Source: Rhizobium rhododendri (GTDB taxonomy: Bacteria; Pseudomonadota; Alphaproteobacteria; Rhizobiales; Rhizobiaceae). Taken from it: a DNA stretch of 64,000 nt. The number at the start of each line of letters is the position of its first letter. Position 1 is the first letter of the stretch. The stretch spans positions 1,178,001 through 1,242,000 of the forward strand of contig NZ_CP117268.1 in NCBI RefSeq assembly GCF_007000325.2. The letters run 5' to 3'. Below the pieces are notes generated by a model. The model was not told where the DNA came from and searched no databases. It worked only from the letters and a program-made list of their open reading frames with translations. Position numbers and translations under genes: made by a program. Positions 17,645-27,367 of the stretch are shown here, piece after piece.

Positions 17645-18397
17645 ATGAACTATCGCCGCTTCTTTTTATCGGCCAGTATCGTTGTGGTCGCGGTCCTTAC
17701 CAGCTCTTTCGCGAGCCGCTCGGCATTAGGCCTTGTGATCGACAGCTGTAGGTTCAATCTTTCCGTGACGGGTTCGACATTCCCCTGTTTGAAAATCGTA
17801 CAGTCTCCACGCCCGTTGGCGGCCTATGCAATATTGCGGGAGCCGACGCACAAAGAGCGGACCATCCTCACTCCGCTTGACGCCATCAGCGGCATAGAAG
17901 ATCCGCGCCTTATGGTGACAAATGGGCCGAATTACTTCGATGATGCCTGGAAGGAAAGATCGATCATTCTGGATGCCTATCCGCAAAAGGACGAGTGGCT
18001 GGATGCAGCCCTGGCCATAAACGCTGCAACGAACCGCACGCAGGATCAGCTCCATATTCACATAGGATGCGTCTCTACGCGCTTTAAGTTCGCACTAAAC
18101 GGAAAAAAAGACGAGATCGATGACCTTTCCTTCAGGAAAATAAGAACAAATACCCCCTGGCGTTCATTCTGGGTGAAGTTCTACGCTGCTGACAACCTGA
18201 GTGACATCAATCCGTTTCACATCGTTGCAGAAGATGTACCAGGCGCGCGCGAAAACATGCAAGATATTGCTATTGGCATTGTAGGGGGCTCGTCGAGAAG
18301 TGGCCAACGGGGCTTTTACATTCTTGCTCAGCTCGTCGGGGATAGGGGGTTTCAAGGTTCGGCGGAGGACTTGCTAGATCCAAAATGCCGCCGGTAG
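17645..18397 (+). CDS. cdh: CDP-diacylglycerol diphosphatase
   Basis: The enzyme hydrolyses CDP-diacylglycerol to CMP and phosphatidate. The 250 residues match the E. coli Cdh family in order: an N-terminal membrane anchor (FFLSASIVVVAVLTSSF), then CLKIV, the substrate loop AINAATNRTQDQLHIHIGC with the HIHxxC histidines of this HIT-like fold, and FHIVAEDVPGARENM near the end. The ATG at 17645 places the anchor directly at the N terminus; a TTG 30 bases upstream is in frame. The active site would face the periplasm. It is not obviously linked to the flanking genes. Confidence 0.88.
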   Translation: MNYRRFFLSASIVVVAVLTSSFASRSALGLVIDSCRFNLSVTGSTFPCLKIVQSPRPLAAYAILREPTHKERTILTPLDAISGIEDPRLMVTNGPNYFDDAWKERSIILDAYPQKDEWLDAALAINAATNRTQDQLHIHIGCVSTRFKFALNGKKDEIDDLSFRKIRTNTPWRSFWVKFYAADNLSDINPFHIVAEDVPGARENMQDIAIGIVGGSSRSGQRGFYILAQLVGDRGFQGSAEDLLDPKCRR

Positions 18398-18611
18398 GCG
18401 TCGTGCCAAAGAGCCGCACCGCATGTCTGCGCTGCCGGAAAGGCTTGCACAAAATTGCGAGGTTATCTGACAGTCCGGTCCGACCTCATATCGCTCGCAG
18501 ATCAAGTATTGGAAAGCTTCGCTCCTGATTTCTGTCGTCAGCGCAGAAACCAGCTCACCATAAAGTCCTGAGACCCTAGCGTTTCACTGAGGCTTGCTGT
18601 CCTTCTTTGCT

Positions 18612-19817
18612 TCAATTGAGCGTGCGGATTGCGTCTCGCGTGGTAACGGCGTCGGAAGTTGTCCCCGATGCTGTGGACGTGATCGAGTTCGCAATATTCA
18701 GGAACTTGAGCAGTTCGACCGAATCCGCATTGGAAATGTACAAGACGTCCTTGTCCTGCAGTGCAAATTTCTGCGCCGCGAACAGGCCAGCCGGATCCCG
18801 CAGGTTCGCTCGGAACACCACCGGAACAGTTTCATCACGGAACGACGCTGTGTTGATGTGCATGTCCTGCAAGATCTTCTTATCCACCAAGCGGTATAGC
18901 AAAACCTGGCCTGGGTTTGCCTGCGTATCGGAAAGCCCCCCAGCCTTGCCAATACCTTCATTGAGGCTGAGATCGGTATCGTCAAAGTCGAAGCGACCGT
19001 TCGTCCCCGCCGCACCAAAGGCCACGAATGTGCGGCGATGACGGTCGGCGAAGATCGTGTCGCCGGGCGCGATATAGATATTTTCGATCGGGTTCTTGAG
19101 AAGCGTTTCGTAGGCCACGGTCGCCGTCTTGCCGCGCCTTTGAAGGGTGATATTGGTTTCCATGCCAGGCGTCGCAAGACCACCTGCCTCGGACAGCGCG
19201 TCAAGAATACGATCACCGGCGGGACTAACTTCAATTTTCTTTGGACTGTTAACGTCCCCGAGCACGGCAACCTGACTCGACACAGAGCTTACGGTCGAGA
19301 TCACCACTTGCGGCTCGATCGCTCGGCTCCCCAGTTTGTCTTCGACGTTTCGCTCGACTTCTTCTTTCGATTTTCCAGCCGCGACGATGCGTCCGGCGTA
19401 GGGGACGCTGATCGTGCCGCCGCGGTCGATGGTCTGATTTGGGAGTGTCACGAAGTTGCCTGCGCGGCTACCCGCATCGGCTGGAATAAAGAGGCCGCCC
19501 GACTGGGATTCAAAGATCGAGACTTGGACCACATCGCCGTAGCCGAGTGGAACATCTGGAGCCCCACCGCGGCCGCCGCCAAAACTTTGCTTCAGTGAGG
19601 CGATGGACTTCTGGTCGAAAAATCTCAACGTGTTCTGATTCAGATCAATCATAGCGTAGTCGATGCCGACCTTACGGTCAGGAGATGAGACCTTTATCGA
19701 GGCCTGAGTGTCTATCATTTTCGCATCTGGCCCAGAACGGGGCAGATATGTGCAGCTGGAAAGCAATAAAATGCTTAAACAGACGAGGCTCGTACGCGAA
19801 ATTACAATTTTGCTCAT
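18612..19817 (-). CDS. Outer-membrane polysaccharide export lipoprotein (OPX/Wza family)
   Basis: This 401-residue protein begins with a lipoprotein signal whose lipobox LSSC places the modified cysteine at residue 22. The Poly_export domain follows (LGYGDVVQVSIFE at about 91-103, GGTISVPYAGRIVAAGKS at about 134-151). Two SLBB-like repeats come next (VAVLGDVNSPKKIEV and TFVAFGAAGTNGRFDF), then a C-terminal part that probably sits in the outer membrane. Such proteins form the export channel partnered with ExoP/Wzc co-polymerases, one of which is encoded at 28102. It stands alone on the minus strand. Confidence 0.92.
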   Translation of the reverse strand: MSKIVISRTSLVCLSILLLSSCTYLPRSGPDAKMIDTQASIKVSSPDRKVGIDYAMIDLNQNTLRFFDQKSIASLKQSFGGGRGGAPDVPLGYGDVVQVSIFESQSGGLFIPADAGSRAGNFVTLPNQTIDRGGTISVPYAGRIVAAGKSKEEVERNVEDKLGSRAIEPQVVISTVSSVSSQVAVLGDVNSPKKIEVSPAGDRILDALSEAGGLATPGMETNITLQRRGKTATVAYETLLKNPIENIYIAPGDTIFADRHRRTFVAFGAAGTNGRFDFDDTDLSLNEGIGKAGGLSDTQANPGQVLLYRLVDKKILQDMHINTASFRDETVPVVFRANLRDPAGLFAAQKFALQDKDVLYISNADSVELLKFLNIANSITSTASGTTSDAVTTRDAIRTLN

Positions 19818-21146
19818 CTAAAACCCAGTCGCTTCTGCACTAAAGGATAATCACTGCCTCTATGTCAGAAGCTTGAAACCAGTAGCACTCCTGATGTAAA
19901 AAAATAGTATCAGTAACACTATCGCCAGCATTGTATCTGCCGTTAAAGTTAACGCTATTTGCGCGATCATCTACTGCAATGTCAATCGCAAGGTCCGTCG
20001 ATATGATCGGAAATATTGTTAATGACACGCAGATTTACGAAACAATGTGGCAAGAGAGGCACAGCAGACTTGCGACCGACCACAGAAGCTTTCGCTAGAC
20101 TCTCTTTTACCCCACATGGGGTTGACTATGCTATAGGGCATGGTCAAGCGGAATACAGCTGGCGAAGGCTTATATTTCCATACCCAAATGGTAAAGAATT
20201 TTGTCGCCGTCATTTTAAGGTAAGCGGAGCTGATGCTATCTTGGCTCATCGCAATTGCGAGATGCTCGGTCCTTCGAGCACCTTCTAATTTGTGATATGG
20301 CCTTTTTCGGGTGTACCACAAAGCCTTCGCCCCACATGGGCTTTACTGGATCAGGATAATTTCAGGCTCTGCAACGGCGCCGACTGAAACGGTATTCGTC
20401 AACCGGCTAACGCTTTGCGCAAGCGGACCAACATCCGCTGAACATTCACCCTGCCCGATTGGCAAGTTCGCCTGTTGACGCAGGCGGTTCGTGATGGCAG
20501 CGTCCCAAGGTCTAGTTCTCTCTACATCGAGATCGATCGTTTGGTTCGCACTCGCTGTGCCGGTCAATAGCGGCTTATGGGCTGCAGCGAAAACCGGGAA
20601 GGCAGTGCGAGACGGGCACAAATCAGTTGCCGCCATTCTGTGGGCAGCCAAAGTTTTGCCCCTCTTCTCGACGGCGACCGGCCGATCATTTCCGGATCAT
20701 CCCAGGCATAGCCAATGCGACACGCCGCCCTTCCGTGGGCAGTGACTGTTTTTGGCAGGAGAAAGTCGGGGACGGCCTTTGATTGAGATGCTCAGAGCCG
20801 TTTGAAGATCGATCGGTGCCGGCCAAGCCGCGAAGCGTAAACGAAACAGCTATTTCCCGTATTGTCTAGCGCTCAATCTTAGGGGGGGGTGGGCAAACTT
20901 GGTGCGCAGACCCCCAAGCAATTATCTCACCGGTTCGGCTTGCCCAGGGCCGACTGCAGGAACTTTGTGTTTCCAAAGACCCATAAGGGATCTTATTTCA
21001 TTTTATGTGCCAGAGTGTTACAAATATCAGTTCGAGCGAGGCAAACTGTTTGAATATAGATCAGATTTCGTTACGAGTTTACCGGTTGTTAGCTCAGTCC
21101 AACGCCTTATCGAGACACATTTTCCGGGCTGAACTAGCCTCGTGAT
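19818..21146. other. 1.3-kb stretch without a recognisable gene
   Basis: Open frames of 75-100 codons occur on both strands, but none shows a domain, signal peptide or ribosome site that I trust. The part at 20343-20650 reads weakly protein-like on the minus strand and may be debris. A short palindrome (ACCCCACATGGGGT, about 20108-20121) is present; its meaning is unknown. Confidence 0.4.
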
Positions 21147-21296
21147 ATGACGAATCGATTAAAATATCTGATCATTGCGATCTTGATTTCACTGATGATG
21201 TGGGCTGGCCTAGTCGGCTTAGGCCTATGGATCATCACTGATCCTCCGCCCTCTGGCATTATCACCGGGACCAATCCGCCGCCTCACGACAAGTAA
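21147..21296 (+). CDS. 49-residue membrane protein, convergent partner A
   Basis: This very small gene encodes MTNRLKYLIIAILISLMM, a tryptophan, a second hydrophobic stretch and a proline-rich tail ending HDK. It is one membrane span with a short hydrophilic C terminus. Another 49-residue protein encoded convergently at 21311-21460 has the same design and clear similarity (RxKYxxIA near the N terminus, then a conserved Trp). Such parallel structure in two frames is unlikely by chance. No ribosome site is obvious. Confidence 0.55.
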   Translation: MTNRLKYLIIAILISLMMWAGLVGLGLWIITDPPPSGIITGTNPPPHDK

Positions 21297-21310
21297 TCGA
21301 TGGGCTGCCA

Positions 21311-21460
21311 TCAGCGTTTGTCCGAGACGGCAGCTGTGGTGCTCATATCGATGCCGTCGATGGATTTTCCGCTTATCCAGACCGCGCCTGAAATCAGGCT
21401 GCTCCAGAGGCCGATCGAAACCACGAAGGCAATGAAAATGTACTTTATCCGCGTCGACAT
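21311..21460 (-). CDS. 49-residue membrane protein, convergent partner B
   Basis: On the minus strand, the ATG at 21458-21460 opens 49 codons: MSTRIKYIFIAFVVSIGLW, a second short hydrophobic part, and a polar tail ending SDKR. It matches partner A in length, the RxKY start, the Trp near residue 19 and the WI pair near residues 28-29. The two stop codons are 14 bases apart, so the genes form an inverted, tail-to-tail pair of homologues. The function is unknown; small stress-type or toxin-like membrane peptides are possible but unproven. Confidence 0.55.
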   Translation of the reverse strand: MSTRIKYIFIAFVVSIGLWSSLISGAVWISGKSIDGIDMSTTAAVSDKR

Positions 21461-22078
21461 CGGCTACACCAATTTTCTACTGAAGCATTTAAGACGCTGC
21501 CGCGTTAATTTTAGCTTAGCTGATTGAGTAGAATGGGATGGCATTCGGCAAGATACGCTTTTGAAGCTCGGCATGGTAAATATTGTCTATCTCGGATTGC
21601 TGCCCAGCCATCTAATGTTTGCATGCCTACCTATATCCTCCAGTGAAGTCGGAGTCGGCCTCACTCCTGGGCTGGCTGCGTGCGTCTGAAGGGCCCGAGA
21701 CGGACGCTGTCAAATACATGGCCGACAGCAATCTCCTTCGCTCCATTCATCTGCCGCTTAAATGCCCCCTTTCCCAGTCATCATTCATTGGCGGCAGCGC
21801 CAGCAGCTCATTCCGATCACTCTAGCGTGCACATCAGACCGAACTGTCGCCGATGCTCAATGGGTTGAGACCATGTCGACCGTCGAAGAGACAGACCGAC
21901 TGCCGTTCAAAGTAATCGCCCATCTCGCGACACGGTACGTCACAGCGATGGTACGGGCGAGATCTTGAAGGGCAGCTAAGTTTCTATTTCTCTGCATAAG
22001 TAAAACTTTACTGTTTTGTCCTACAAAATCTCCACTGGCTCTTTTTAAAAGGCGTCATCTGCAAAGGAGATGAAACGG
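21461..22078. other. Intergenic region, no gene seen
   Basis: About 600 bases lead up to the transglutaminase-like gene. Short frames are present but unconvincing. The last 70 bases are AT-rich and probably hold its promoter. Confidence 0.35.
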
Positions 22079-22849
22079 ATGCTTAGTGCAATTATTTCAA
22101 ACAAAGTCGCATCATCTTTCATCGCGCCGGTCGGCATTTTCCTTTCCATCATCACTATGCCAGCAGTGTCGCATGCTGCAGGGCCCGCCGGCCAAGCGAA
22201 GGGGAGTGACACCGCCATAACCCGTATCGTTGAAGGTGAACGCACCTTGGCACCGTTCGCAAGTGTCGTTTTTTGTGTTCAGCAGCCTGATCAGTGCAAA
22301 GACACTGGGGGTGCCGATGTCGTCATGCTAGACGAAGCCCACAGGCGCGAATTGACCGACGTTAATTCCGCTGTCAACCGTTCGATCCGTCCGGTCAACG
22401 ACCCGCCCGGCACCGATATCTGGAGCGTTGATGTTGCACAGGGCGACTGTGAAGACTTTGCCCTGACAAAACGCAAGCACCTGTTGGCTTTGGGATGGTC
22501 CTCCCGAGCACTTCGGATCGCTGTCGCACGGACACCGTCTGGCGAGGGCCATGCCGTGCTGATCGCAAATACGTCAGAAGGCGACCTTGTGCTCGATAAC
22601 CGGACGGGCCGCATTAAAGACTGGCTCTCGACAGATCTGCACTGGGTGATGTTTCAGTCGGAACAAGGTCCGCAGCGATGGGTCGGGCTGAAGACAGGCC
22701 GGCCAGCGACAATGATGGTCTCCAAAACCCCAGAGGCCCCTGCAACAGCTAAAATCACCCCGAGGGAGTTGAAAGCCCACCATCAGGGGCGTGGCGTCCA
22801 CGCTTTGAGGAAGGTTCGCACAAGAACAAGCTCGCGCAGATCTCACTAA
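22079..22849 (+). CDS. Transglutaminase-like cysteine proteinase (BTLCP family)
   Basis: Exported proteins of this family carry a papain/transglutaminase-type Cys-His-Asp triad. All three can be seen: GDCEDFALTKRKHLL (Cys), GEGHAVLIA (His) and LVLDNRTG (Asp). The signal peptide ends at PAVSHAAG. I choose the ATG at 22079, 9 bases after AAAGGAG; the ATG at 22070 abuts that site. In other bacteria the best-known member (LapG) cleaves a surface adhesin under c-di-GMP control. Here no LapD or adhesin partner is adjacent, and the role is unproven. The C-terminal tail is unusually basic. Confidence 0.88.
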   Translation: MLSAIISNKVASSFIAPVGIFLSIITMPAVSHAAGPAGQAKGSDTAITRIVEGERTLAPFASVVFCVQQPDQCKDTGGADVVMLDEAHRRELTDVNSAVNRSIRPVNDPPGTDIWSVDVAQGDCEDFALTKRKHLLALGWSSRALRIAVARTPSGEGHAVLIANTSEGDLVLDNRTGRIKDWLSTDLHWVMFQSEQGPQRWVGLKTGRPATMMVSKTPEAPATAKITPRELKAHHQGRGVHALRKVRTRTSSRRSH

Positions 22850-23882
22850 AACCGGCACCTCCGTCAAAGAACCGAGTTCGAAAACCATTCCTGGCAAACA
22901 GCGTCGTATTTTCCAACTGACGCGAGAGTGCGTGAAGAGACCAAGCCCCGCTGCAATTTTAGCTTCTCTAGCTGATCATGTTTGTCCCTTGCCGATCTTT
23001 AACACGAATTTCTAGGTCTTGCGCGCATCTACCTAATGTTGCGAGTGTCGTCACCGCCTCTAACAAAGATGTATGTCGGCTCCAGTTGCCTGGTGCGAAT
23101 AGCTTTAAGCGCCCCAGCGGGGCCACCGCGACTAGGGTTGTCCATACGTTAGCCCCCCAGCACCCACCATCAATCAGAACATGTAACGAAGATCTGGCGC
23201 TTCCGCCCTTTAGTCTTCCAGCCCGCACCGTGCCAGTGCAATCTCCCCAATTTCTCTAGTGCTGACGCTCAAGATGTCGATCCTGTCAGCCGTCGACCAC
23301 ATCGATCCGAGCAGCCCTTACGGATCCAGGGGCTGCATTTCACTATGCTTATGTGGCGCAAAAAGGCCTTCCCATTCTATCGCCAAGGGGCCTCACCAGA
23401 CTCTCCGCTACTTATCGATACGGTTGGCATTGAGAAGGGCTGGGCTTGAGCGAACGCCGTGGTTGACATAGGCGGGAAGAGCACATCATCCGTAGACCAC
23501 AAAGGACTGAGTTCTCTGCTCTGCCACCGCCCGCCGACGCAGCCAAAGCCCTATCGATAGCTACCGGCATCAGGGCGCGGCGGCGCATCACACACCCCGC
23601 TGGCCCGGATGCCGCCGCTGTAACGCGAACGTGGGACAGGGCAGCGTCGGCCGTATCAAGCTTGCCTCGCATCGGTTAGATCTCCGCGACCGAAACCTTT
23701 CCCGCCTCCACGACAGAACCGCATTCGCCCTATTTCTTCTTACCGCAAGCGTTCCCCAAGCGGAAGGTTTCGCCATTTTCGCACATTGAAGACTGCCTGT
23801 TTCGAACAGTCTGATGAAAATGACCGTCGCGATGCAAGGAGGTTGAGTTCCCCCCGGCACCCATGGAAATTGCACTCCGGTC
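22850..23882. other. Degraded or non-coding stretch
   Basis: About 1 kb between the cysteine proteinase and the decayed exporter genes has only fragmentary open frames without recognisable domains. It probably contains debris from the same event that damaged prsE and prsD. Confidence 0.35.
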
Positions 23883-24791
23883 TTACTGTTCACGCATGCT
23901 CTTTGTGGAACGCGTCTGTCGTTGGCTAACGATGTACTGAGCAAACGTCCGCTCGTCAGTCGAGATAATGACAACTGGAGGCATCCCGGGAAGCAACCCG
24001 GCCGCGAATTTCCGGTGGGACATCCTTATCGTTGACCTCGATACGGGCTTCGTAATACGGCGCCTCGTTTGCCTGGCTTCGATAACGTCTTGGGAAAGAA
24101 CGGTTACCTTCCCAAACACGGCTGGCGTCGTGCGGCTAGAGAAAGACGAGAAGCGAACCTCGGCCTTCAGGCCGCTTTTGACATTGTCGATATCAATCGG
24201 CTTCACTCGGCGGCCCGGATAACACCGCCTCTTTGAGCTGATCAATACGCATTTGAAAATACCAATCCGGCCGTCCATTGTTCGCTTGCGATCGGCAAAA
24301 ATCGTCTTCTGTAGCGTGATTGCTGCGTCAATTGCTTGGCTATTTTGGTTAACAGTTCATGGGGAAGCGAAATTACGTCGGCGTTGCTGCTCTCTGCGAC
24401 GAGCCGCGCCTCCTGCGCCCGCAGGAGTCCAGCGCGATCTCTCAGGTAAGTGTACGTGCCAAGTGCCTGCGTTTGGTCGAGCCGCAACACGATATCACCA
24501 GGCTCGACTATATCGCCTTCCTTAGCAACGATCTCCGAGACAATCCCGCCTTCAAGATGTTGAACTGTCTTCCGGTTCGATTCCACGGAAACGGTCCATT
24601 GGCCACAACGCCGCTAGCAATCGGCGCCCAAGAAGCCCAGGTTCCAAAGGCTCCGAAACCGAGAATGATGTCAGATACCCAGCCTCGATGTAGGGAGTCG
24701 GAGAAAAGTCTCTGGCTTCATCGGGCCTCCTTGCCGGAGCAGAAAACGTCGTTTTCCCGTCGGGGTGTTGCGATTTGGCGGACACGGTCAT
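23883..24791 (-). pseudogene. prsE: Decayed type I secretion membrane-fusion protein (PrsE/HlyD type)
   Basis: An ATG at 24789-24791 with a GAGGAG ribosome site starts a PrsE-like N terminus (EAGYLTSFSVSEPLEPGLLG). After a frameshift come the HlyD lipoyl half-domain (KTVQHLEGGIVSEIVAKEGD) and LRLDQTQA. After further breaks and internal loss, the conserved C terminus appears (SGLKAEVRFSSFSSR ... AGLLPGMPPVVIISTDERTF), ending KSMREQ at 23883. Intact adaptors have about 430-440 residues; only about 300 codons remain, in at least three frames. The family normally exports EPS glycanases and cadherin-like proteins with PrsD. No functional exporter can be made here. Confidence 0.85.
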
Positions 24792-24795
24792 CTCC

Positions 24796-25515
24796 TCAAG
24801 CAACTTTGCGGGTTTGTATTGCGCTACCCACCGCGGGCACACCCGTGTGGGTGGGCTTTGGCTGGAGAATGTCCTGGGTCGGACCAAAGAGCGCACGCGT
24901 CCGTCGGCAAGCACCAGGGTTTTTTCCGCGAGTGCGACAAGGCTCATCTCGTGGCTGATAAAGATCACAGCCTTCATTTTTGCCTTCAAATCCCCAATGA
25001 CCTGCAAGAGTGCTTCCTTTCCTTCACCATCAAGATTGGCATTTGGTTCATCGAGAATGATGACTGCCGGGTTGCCGAAAACGGCGGGGGCCAGTCCAAT
25101 TCTCTGGCGTTGTCCGCCGGAGAGCGGTCGTCCCCCTGCACCGATCTGCGTGTTAGCCATCAGGCAGGTCCCGGATCATTTCGTATACATGCGCCGCCTT
25201 TGCGCCTTGATGATGTCCTCAGCCGATGCATTCACGTGGAAACGCGATATATTCTCGGCGATCGTGCCAGCGAACAGTTCTACGGACTGTGGCAGATAGC
25301 CGAAATGATTGCCAAAGTCGTCCTTATTCCAATGCTGAAGCTCCGATCCATCCAGCCTGACCGTGCCGCCAACAGGAGGCCAGACACCCACCAAGGCCCG
25401 CACTAGGCTCGACTTGCCAGCACCACTGGCGCCGACGACGGCTACAGCCTGACCGGGCTGTACGTGAAAGCTGATCCTGTACAGCTTATACCGCGCCGCG
25501 GCTGACTCGTTTCCG
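24796..25515 (-). pseudogene. prsD: Decayed type I secretion ABC transporter (PrsD type), nucleotide-binding part
   Basis: Only the ATPase half remains. The Walker A site reads VVGASGAGKSSLVRALVG, then LDGSELQHWNKDDFG and the Q-loop GYLPQSVELF, ending at a frameshift near 25160-25180. The next frame carries the ABC signature LSGGQRQRIGLAPAVFGNPA and Walker B VIILDEPNANLDGE, with the H-loop FISHEMS. A second frameshift near 24870 precedes the original stop at about 24796, a few bases before the prsE start. About 300 N-terminal residues with the membrane helices are missing. The gene order prsD-prsE is the normal rhizobial one. Confidence 0.85.
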
Positions 25516-25615
25516 ACGGGCTGCTGACAAAATCATAGCCAACGAAGAAACCGGCAGATCGGCCAAATATCTAATCCAACGGCTAAGTTCTCGCCAAGCT
25601 TCCCCAGGCCACCCT

Positions 25616-27040
25616 TCAGCTCCTGCTATGAGCCGATTTGCCGAGAGAGACCGTTGAGGTTGCAGCCATTATAGCTCCGAAATAGGCCGCCATACCCGGT
25701 ATTTGCAGGGAAAAATCGGCGAGGCCATGTAGGCTTACCAGCACAAAACTTGCCAGGCCCAGCGCAGAATAGGAGCGCATCCTCCGTCTGTTTCTCATGC
25801 CTATAAGCTGTGCAATCACAAGTGCCAGAACTCCGACGCCAAGTATAACGACGAATGTTATGCCGAGGCCGATAAAGCCGTCGAGATAAAAATTATGCGC
25901 GCGTTCCCAAATAGAGGTAATGCCGCATTGGGGGTCGCGATAGCGCGGAAAAGCGTATCTAAACGAGCCAAACCCGTTCCCCAGCAGAGGCTCCGTCTTT
26001 GCAAGTTCGATGATGCCAGGCAGCACGCAGTAGCGGCTGTCCTCCCAGCCCAACATTTCGGCCCGCAGGAGCACCCTCCCCCCGAGAATGCCCACTACCA
26101 ACAATACTAGACCGCAAGCCACGGTTGTGTTCAATAGAGCCTTGCGCCGAGATGGTGCGGCGGAGAAACTTTCGGTCCCCCTCGTCCGCTGCAAGGAAAG
26201 AACGCATACAAGAAAAAGAAATGCGACGACCGTGCTGCCGATCGCTCCCCGCGACTTCGTCAGACACAACGCGACCAAAGAACAGGCAAGGAAAAATGAA
26301 TTCAGCAGAAGGAACGACAATCCTGCAATCTTAAGAGGGCGGTTCGACGACACATACTGGACCAGTGCCGCCAGTGAAATTTCTCTCGAAAGCGACCAAA
26401 CATGGCGTGCGAGCGTGAGACACACTAAGCCTAGAAAGGTGCCTGCGGTATTTCGGTTGACGAAAGTCGCCGTCAAACTGTCTGGGTAGGCAGTTTTTGG
26501 AAAAAACAGATTAGTTTCGGGAAAGAAAATGAATTGGACAAGACCATAGACCGCCAATATGCCTCCACCAATAGCGAGAATGGCCGTAAACCTGCGCGCT
26601 TCGCTGTCGGAGCGAATGACCATGAGCCCCGTCAGGAACGTGAGCATTGGGACGGCCAAAAACGAAAGTGCGGCGATCGAATCCGCAGGTTGAATTGAAA
26701 TTGAACCACTTTGAGGAAGGGAAGCAGTTTGTAGGCCGAGCCAAAGTGGGTTCACGAAGCCGGCGCCAAGGCCAGAAAGCGTCTGGATTTCGACCCAGCC
26801 CGAGGTAGCTACCGCCAGGATTAGAGCTGTGGCAAACAGCCACCGTGTCTTCACCGGAATGCCGAGAACGATCCCGGCGACTACTGCAGCAATGCAAGCA
26901 AGCATCGTCGCTGCGCCAAGCGGGATCGGATCGACCGCGCCGAACGGCACGATCGCCGACAGCAAAGACAAGAAGTATAGGAATTGCGCGAAGATTTGGA
27001 GATTAAGCTTTTGAGAAGCGACAATTATATTCTCAGTCAT
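25616..27040 (-). CDS. O-antigen ligase/polymerase-type membrane protein (Wzy_C family)
   Basis: This 474-residue protein has about 11-12 membrane helices and a large loop in the second half. The family signature FVNRNTAGTFLGLVCL lies near residue 195, then SRGAIGSTVVAF; the loop has GNGFGSFRYAFPRYRDP and ERAHNFYLDGFIGLG, with the His typical of Wzy/WaaL enzymes. Members join undecaprenyl-linked glycans, either polymerising repeat units or ligating them. The gene diverges from the ExoP cluster at 27368, so it probably belongs to the same EPS system. Whether it is polymerase or ligase cannot be read from sequence. Confidence 0.88.
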   Translation of the reverse strand: MTENIIVASQKLNLQIFAQFLYFLSLLSAIVPFGAVDPIPLGAATMLACIAAVVAGIVLGIPVKTRWLFATALILAVATSGWVEIQTLSGLGAGFVNPLWLGLQTASLPQSGSISIQPADSIAALSFLAVPMLTFLTGLMVIRSDSEARRFTAILAIGGGILAVYGLVQFIFFPETNLFFPKTAYPDSLTATFVNRNTAGTFLGLVCLTLARHVWSLSREISLAALVQYVSSNRPLKIAGLSFLLLNSFFLACSLVALCLTKSRGAIGSTVVAFLFLVCVLSLQRTRGTESFSAAPSRRKALLNTTVACGLVLLVVGILGGRVLLRAEMLGWEDSRYCVLPGIIELAKTEPLLGNGFGSFRYAFPRYRDPQCGITSIWERAHNFYLDGFIGLGITFVVILGVGVLALVIAQLIGMRNRRRMRSYSALGLASFVLVSLHGLADFSLQIPGMAAYFGAIMAATSTVSLGKSAHSRS

Positions 27041-27367
27041 CGACCAGGTTATCCGGAGTGCGCGGGCGGTACTATATTACACGAAAATATGCGTGGTCAT
27101 ACAACCCTAACATTCGAAAGCTGAAATAATAATTACGTGGATTTCATATTAGTAATGGGAGCGAGAGCACACGCCTCTTATTTTAAGCCTGTCCGTTGTT
27201 TTGCTCACGCTGCAGCACTTCTTATCTAAAGATCTTAACCATCAATCTGAAAATGCCTGTTTTTTATGACATCTAGGGGTGCTGCAATATTAAAGGCGCT
27301 TGCACGTCACATGGCGAGAGTGTAGCGATTAACGCTATAGTAATCATTGTTAGCAGGGGGTTAATCC
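27041..27367. promoter_or_regulatory. AT-rich divergent promoter region of the ExoP cluster
   Basis: The 330 bases between the Wzy-like gene and the secreted-protein gene are clearly richer in A+T than the flanks and contain no gene. Promoters for both directions must lie here. I cannot assign exact boxes or operators. Confidence 0.45.

Noticed and set aside
19818..21146. Search for an sRNA, riboswitch or tRNA in the gene-free stretch
   Set aside because: No cloverleaf, no known aptamer pattern and no clear terminator were seen. The CCCCACATGGGG palindrome alone is too short to support a call.
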